From contig JBMNNB010000003.1 of assembly GCA_050953725.1 (NCBI GenBank), forward strand, positions 186,001 to 250,000: DNA of 64,000 bases, read 5' to 3'. Source of the stretch: DTU053 sp012520115. Lineage in GTDB: Bacteria; Bacillota; Clostridia; Oscillospirales; Acutalibacteraceae. The translations under genes were made by a program, and so were the position numbers. The notes below the pieces were generated by a model that did not search any database, was not told the DNA's origin, and saw only the letters and a program-made list of their open reading frames with translations. Every line of letters begins with the position of its first letter. The stretch's first letter is position 1. Of the stretch, positions 62,901 through 64,000 are shown in pieces.

Positions 62901-64000
62901 GTCAGCATGTTGAGGTTAGAGATTATGAAGCCGTCGCCGTCAAAGATACCTGCGTACCTGACGGAATCGGCGCCGATGGGCTCTATTCTCTTATTGTTGA
63001 GGTCAATGTCCGCAATAAGCCTTGCGTTTTTGGTTGTGTTGCCCGAGTTGACATGCTTTCTGAACCACTCAAGGTGGTATGCGGTGGCAATAAGATAAAC
63101 ACCGTTTTCATCGGTTGCGGGCTCAGCTGCAAGCAGCCTGTCGATAACGGGATAACCGTCGTCGCCCTCTTTCCAGATGTTGGTGCGGGCGTTAAGGTTA
63201 TTGAGCAGCGTTCCGTTCTTGGCTTCACTGTCGGTAATGCTTGCAACATTGTTTAAAACCGCAGCTGAGGCCTTCTCACCTATGTATGCCTGAGAACCGT
63301 TGGGAACATAGTACATGTCGTTATACTCGCCCGTGGATGCCCAGCCGATAAGCGAACCGGCTCTTGTGGGTGAGGCTTTAAGAATAAGCTCTGCCGCACA
63401 GTAGTTTTCGGAAAGAATATGCCTTGCGGTTTCGACCTTGCCGATGAAGCCGCCGGATACCCTGCCGTATGTACTTACGGTCGTATTATAAACATAGCAG
63501 TATTGAACCGTGTTGATAGTTGAGTCTGTTACGACTGCTATAAGACCGCCGATTTCAGTATCGGTAGATGCGCTTGTCTGGGTGGCGGTTAACGTTGAAT
63601 CGATAACGCCGCAGCGCTCGATTACCGAGCCTGTCCTGATGACAAAGGCAAGTCCGCCGACCTTTTTCACGCCGGTGACGTTTACGTTTTTGACAAGGCA
63701 GTCATACATGCTGAACCTGTAAGCTGCATTTCCGACTGCTCCGGCGATTCTTGTATCTGACGAGGTACCGGAGATGTTGAGGTTATCAACAACGCAGTCG
63801 CTGATTACCACATTGTTGGCCCGAATTTCACCGAGAATACCGCCGATATAAGCGGAGCCGCTTAGGGTCTTCATCGACGAGGTGCCTGTTACCGTACAGC
63901 CGGAAATAACCGTAGCGCCGCTGACATAACCGACTATGCCGCCCACATAGGCTTTTGTGGTGGCTATGTTGATGCCCTTGACATGGCAGTTGCTTATGGT
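53918..64000 (-). CDS. giant GLUG-repeat surface protein, 5' end outside the window
   Basis: This reading frame of more than 3,360 codons is open at the right edge; the GTG at 63946 is internal, as 18 more codons follow without a stop. Residue numbers count from that GTG. Residues 1 to about 2,250 are Gly/Val/Thr/Ser-rich with endless variants of GGIVGY and GGVSYTL, the GLUG motif that forms right-handed beta-helices. They fall into four ~504-residue modules, each starting xxVDGYYxI...FQLEWFRxxVN and containing a conserved NxRYNGTFDGQGxxISN segment; an incomplete module precedes them. The last ~1,090 residues are acidic, helical and partly duplicated, ending in an aromatic tail (FFQSIAEFFRNFFDMIRNLF). 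No LPxTG, dockerin or S-layer anchor is visible. The protein is probably an adhesin or surface filament; its signal peptide and start lie outside. Confidence 0.92.
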   Translation of the reverse strand, partial: TISNCHVKGINIATTKAYVGGIVGYVSGATVISGCTVTGTSSMKTLSGSAYIGGILGEIRANNVVISDCVVDNLNISGTSSDTRIAGAVGNAAYRFSMYDCLVKNVNVTGVKKVGGLAFVIRTGSVIERCGVIDSTLTATQTSASTDTEIGGLIAVVTDSTINTVQYCYVYNTTVSTYGRVSGGFIGKVETARHILSENYCAAELILKASPTRAGSLIGWASTGEYNDMYYVPNGSQAYIGEKASAAVLNNVASITDSEAKNGTLLNNLNARTNIWKEGDDGYPVIDRLLAAEPATDENGVYLIATAYHLEWFRKHVNSGNTTKNARLIADIDLNNKRIEPIGADSVRYAGIFDGDGFIISNLNMLTPGSYRGLFGSTTPTAVIKNLNLKNVYIDTNGDFVGSAVGMLRGRAENITVEGVNVTANAKAGGVVGEMQNGAVISNVSVQGTETANIIKTTSTNVGGVVGNIYTSASYVNNAVAKNLNITGTERVSGIAGDVSTDGSSVGHFDTVLVEDVNITATSRYAGGVVFNLRNASTVTRATIRNVRITGSAQIGGITGTTAGDGGKITDSLVENYTGVSTGEETGGIVGYINSKTTITDTIIKDSSITGKRYLGGVSYTLKNGSVLSRVGVINVTVTATDTSTSNEQRVGGLIGYVTGSPANTVQYCYVTDTSVSSTGRMTGGFIGYSDSSAHFITENYANAEVITTGKIYAGSFLGRRSTGNFLDNFSTLTSGTTLVGSATAGVAGDATGISEVPMSDVRNGNLVNTLNAITDVWAQINDDYVNGYPVISKAQPPELVDGYYEITNTFQLEWFRNQVNNFGELTANAKLMTDLNLNGKEWVPIADNSNRYNGTFDGQGHSISNFKINNNASYIGLFGAINTAAVIKDLAINNVKITSTGSYVGGVVGMSKGRTENITVEGVDISANTRAGGVIGEMQAGASAANLTVLGTEGANSITTSSTHAGGVIGSAYNSTFYLNNITAKNLVVRGNERTGGIMGDIHNEGTSIAHFDTVLVENVSVTSTARYSGGVLFNLRNGSSINRATVRNVTVSSKEEIGAITGATAGSGTNKLSNSLVENYTGIASDIESGGIIGNAAYKVEISDCIIKDSTITGKRYIGGVSYILTAGSTATRIGVINVTINATDTSASNEQRVGGLFGYIGSSVNKVQYCYVTDSVITSAASRYVGGFIGYSASANHIVTENYVNADVNTVGNIYTGSFLGRRATGTFTNNFARTVEGKPLVGSATAGVAGNTEGITEVSLEDVRKGSLTEMLNNITDIWAQHGEDYVNGYPEFANAEPPQLVDGYYQISTGFQLEWFANFVNANNTTANAKLLNDINLRGKEWVVIGTDSVRFNGIFDGQGHTISNFKITKNASHLGLIGATNAAAVIKDLNVKQVKITTTGTNVGAVVGTLRGRAENIAVEGVEISANTTAGGAFGEINTNTKVYNVSVLGTADGKTIATNANNSGGVIGNIVGTNEIKNVSAKNLNISGSERLGGIVGDLSTTGTAKADIDNVTVEDVNITAPRYAGGVIYNLKNGSTLSNVSVKNVTITGTEEFGGVAGTTTGSAVKVSNVLVENFTCTATGERIGGIIGYIRIKTTMTDCIIKDSSITGKRFMGGVSYTLQYGSIATRVGVVNVNITATDATASNEQRVGGLFGILDSDACTIQYCYVTDSVITSAAGRMTGGLIGSSITSNHSISETYVNAQVNTVVKIYSGSFIGNRATGYISNNFVAALNDLPMAGSATAGVAGNTAGITEVAPEDVRNGNLKNTLNGITDIWTQYNDDYENGYPVILLANAQAPELVDGYYEIYTSFQLEWFRDQVNNQGYLTANAKLMANLNLGGKEWAPIANNSSRYNGTFDGQGYSISNFRITNNSSYLGLFGAINTAAVIKDLAINNVKITSTGSYVGGVVGMSKGRTENITVEGVDISANTRAGGVIGEMQAGASAANLTVLGTEGANSITTSSTHAGGVIGSAYNSTFYLNNITAKNLVVRGNERTGGIMGDIHNEGTSIAHFDTVLVENVSVTSTARYSGGVLFNLRNGSSMTNATVRNVTVTATEEVGGIAGAVGGSGTSTLSNSVVENFTGVASGEKAGGLVGTLNIKLIVSDCIVKDSSVTAKRYLGGIAYTLYNGSTATRVGVINTEITATDTSSSNEQRIGGLFGVLNGTAVTLQYSYIIDSTIKATAGTRIGGAIGTSITNNHTVRYNYVANTSVSPRNAYSGSFLGNRSTGTFTSNFVYNCSDLPLVGSSTAGNAGNVTGVSKVEIFADDIPSAETATLINYYTANKGFIDSFENADVAFLKDEVFSDVYNELLEVLSEIRAELSARLDAEIQVLRDLYDEFDMVCIFNYEMIGLNLGTVTTDIATKIDLLPETQENYDFYLWLVNEYNTYLANHGYNSFYEATVGFMPRLVRENDIARYESPRDDFPVTYEKMQNVVNKLDALLLGEDFATLAGLDSDISGMIKETLQEELYTDEMVNDLMGNIYPAFIEALEEAIEENARIDIGVTTISLRGKARDILEDLLDKFGLRVYPNDLAGAIDSKYASIKSILSSAGEDWSKVNFEDPDSPKYLHWGITDKDSFIDAFANSLAGIYPVLRAALTRNAFDQKKSSSVIANIDVEVRLRISAVDAYDKAVLPLFEMINVTGFMPADEYNGITNVKGLISNVFDPLLTFIEEELPSAPFSNLMEILPNIAHCLEFGLVESWLKTLKTKVSYDINGVFDYWLGDIDFNITDGTYDFDVYEMLSEDEDGILYGADLSSLTGLVKILTNFLDVDVELPPINSKYLASLGTVVQLDSATRNLTRYYIMGDSAKVSYVALKYIFELLGNEDFIKAVIEEFGDEEDLEDIDEKLNGTIGDIARNIAANPYDAIAAIAELCNPVEYEVRSLDYGNPLDGEFAKVTYSQYWTKQQATYVSDHLDEYINDILKLFGMKPAGEILREKLGELYTNDTLTSLIIGAREALDELDEDDKILTVLDVDISPWDEIEEGYDWGFADGDKDGFLAALCAALSPLNNAVGLFLADMDYTIMDGEITVKGYNGYQTAIVPLLEALGCDYEDILTGDEYLAAVAQDPNSMIELIIRPIFELLERVYAAPTETLFSILPNLIYFLESGVLDTAILNMVQPILVVIDTIRPIYDIEFEFSARDFVVEAINDLALENGITLPDINLSDMLKAYAATRTNVHGEEIYVIDADNADVMTVMLRYIVTTLFCPDNIGLIKTALVDESGLTGNNAAVLKAIIDSFADLINAPDGADKVLGSLYFIFKGSEQGFGEANDFLDNFNHYWTEFLNMLSGSESEYIRGFADAVKALLSQYLDGVIDEGGLAPNGIVKFFQSIAEFFRNFFDMIRNLFR
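54545..55160 (-). repeat. C-terminal duplicated domain, copy 2
   Basis: About 205 residues running from GELYTNDTLTSLIIGAREAL through DWGFADGDKDGFLAALCAAL, GYQTAIVPLLEALGC and LFSILPNLIYFLESGVLDTA to IRPIYDIEF. It parallels copy 1 at 55790-56570 in order and spacing, with many substitutions. No known domain matches by eye. Confidence 0.65.
55790..56570 (-). repeat. C-terminal duplicated domain, copy 1
   Basis: About 260 residues from EELYTDEMVNDLMGNIYPAF through LHWGITDKDSFIDAFANSL, AYDKAVLPLFEMINV and LMEILPNIAHCLEFGLVESW to VSYDINGVFDYWLG. It is the partner of copy 2 and longer by an insert. Confidence 0.65.
57160..58582 (-). repeat. GLUG module IV
   Basis: This module starts with LVDGYYEIYTSFQLEWFRDQ (about 58582) and ends near GNAGNVTGVSKVEI. 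It contains the 494-bp segment (57855-58348) identical to module II. Confidence 0.8.
57855..58348 (-). repeat. 494-bp exact repeat, copy in module IV
   Basis: Read base by base, this stretch equals 60879-61372. Sequence on both sides differs at once, within modules that elsewhere diverge clearly. The offset is 3,024 bases, exactly two modules and in frame. Confidence 0.9.
58583..60093 (-). repeat. GLUG module III
   Basis: This module starts with LVDGYYQISTGFQLEWFANF near 60093. It is homologous to the other modules but diverged throughout; it has no segment identical to them at the length seen between II and IV. Confidence 0.8.
60094..61605 (-). repeat. GLUG module II
   Basis: This module starts with LVDGYYEITNTFQLEWFRNQ near 61605 and contains the 494-bp segment (60879-61372) identical to module IV. 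Confidence 0.8.
60879..61372 (-). repeat. 494-bp exact repeat, copy in module II
   Basis: Identical to 57855-58348. It encodes about 164 residues, from the segment after GGVLFNLRNGSS back to AVIKDLAINNVKITS. Confidence 0.9.
61606..63117 (-). repeat. GLUG module I (first complete in window)
   Basis: This module starts with GVYLIATAYHLEWFRKHVN near 63117, a more diverged start than in modules II-IV. An incomplete module continues from here to the window edge. Confidence 0.8.

Noticed and set aside
57675..63100. Repeated plus-strand frames rich in Pro/Thr/Val opposite the giant gene.
   Set aside because: They are antisense shadows of the repeat-coding strand, without ribosome binding sites, and recur only because the modules repeat.
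1..64000. tRNA or rRNA genes.
   Set aside because: None was recognised on either strand by conserved tRNA arm or rRNA motifs; a covariance search would be needed to exclude them fully.

Overview
The window is a stretch of chromosome from a spore-forming, anaerobic gut-type Clostridia bacterium, most likely of the Ruminococcaceae/Oscillospiraceae group. The evidence is sporulation and germination genes (spoIIR, ypeB), dockerin-like repeats on a secreted CAP protein, a ferredoxin-dependent 2-oxoacid oxidoreductase, pyruvate phosphate dikinase, a Tyr T-box leader, single-chain glycyl-tRNA synthetase, IreB, WalJ and class A RNase P RNA. Housekeeping genes have strong Shine-Dalgarno sites and sigma-A promoters with 16-18 bp spacers. 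The species is inferred from gene content only.

Layout. 1-1364 (+): end of a 2-oxoacid:ferredoxin oxidoreductase operon (beta, gamma) and a small orphan helical protein. 1540-10837 (-): cysK; ireB with a small partner; glyS; and an overlapping chain of a small acidic ORF, obgE, mrnC, a YitT-type membrane protein, lepA and hemW. 10838-11642 is a gene-free AT-rich gap. 11643-13217 (-): tyrS behind a complete T-box leader and promoter. 13228-13872 (-): spoIIR. 13994-15190 is an unusual GC-rich island built from shuffled repeat modules, in the divergent gap between spoIIR and ypeB. 15315-17044 (+): ypeB and a small lipoprotein. 17129-19085 (-): a secreted dockerin-CAP protein with a frameshift in the CAP domain. 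19312-28355 (+): DUF3267 protease-like protein, Gfo/Idh oxidoreductase, an orphan HTH protein, an operon of an Fe-S flavin reductase with both aconitase X subunits, a class 3 lipase and a DUF3048 lipoprotein.

28448-33738 (-): an L-fucose operon (GPH transporter, FucU mutarotase, FGGY kinase, FucI isomerase). 33959-37550 (-): lon, engB, ogt. 37953-38297 is a small membrane protein, and rnpB lies at 38340-38673 (-). 38748-39533 (-): an alkaline-phosphatase-superfamily enzyme. 39710-47895 (+): GH78 rhamnosidase, murA, walJ, rlmH, ppdK. 47974-51637 (-): M14 peptidase, MFS transporter and CE15-like esterase. 51834-53401 (+): a PUA/ASCH-like protein, LytTR regulator, DUF3021 membrane protein and a two-helix peptide. 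53918 to the right edge (-) is one giant surface protein, still open at the edge: four ~504-residue GLUG-type beta-helix modules and a ~1,090-residue helical C-terminal region.

The fucose operon, GH78 enzyme, CE15-like esterase, sugar transporter and giant repeat protein fit a mucin- or plant-glycan-using gut commensal. The least explained parts are the GC-rich repeat island, the reductase/aconitase X operon and the C-terminal duplicated region of the giant protein.
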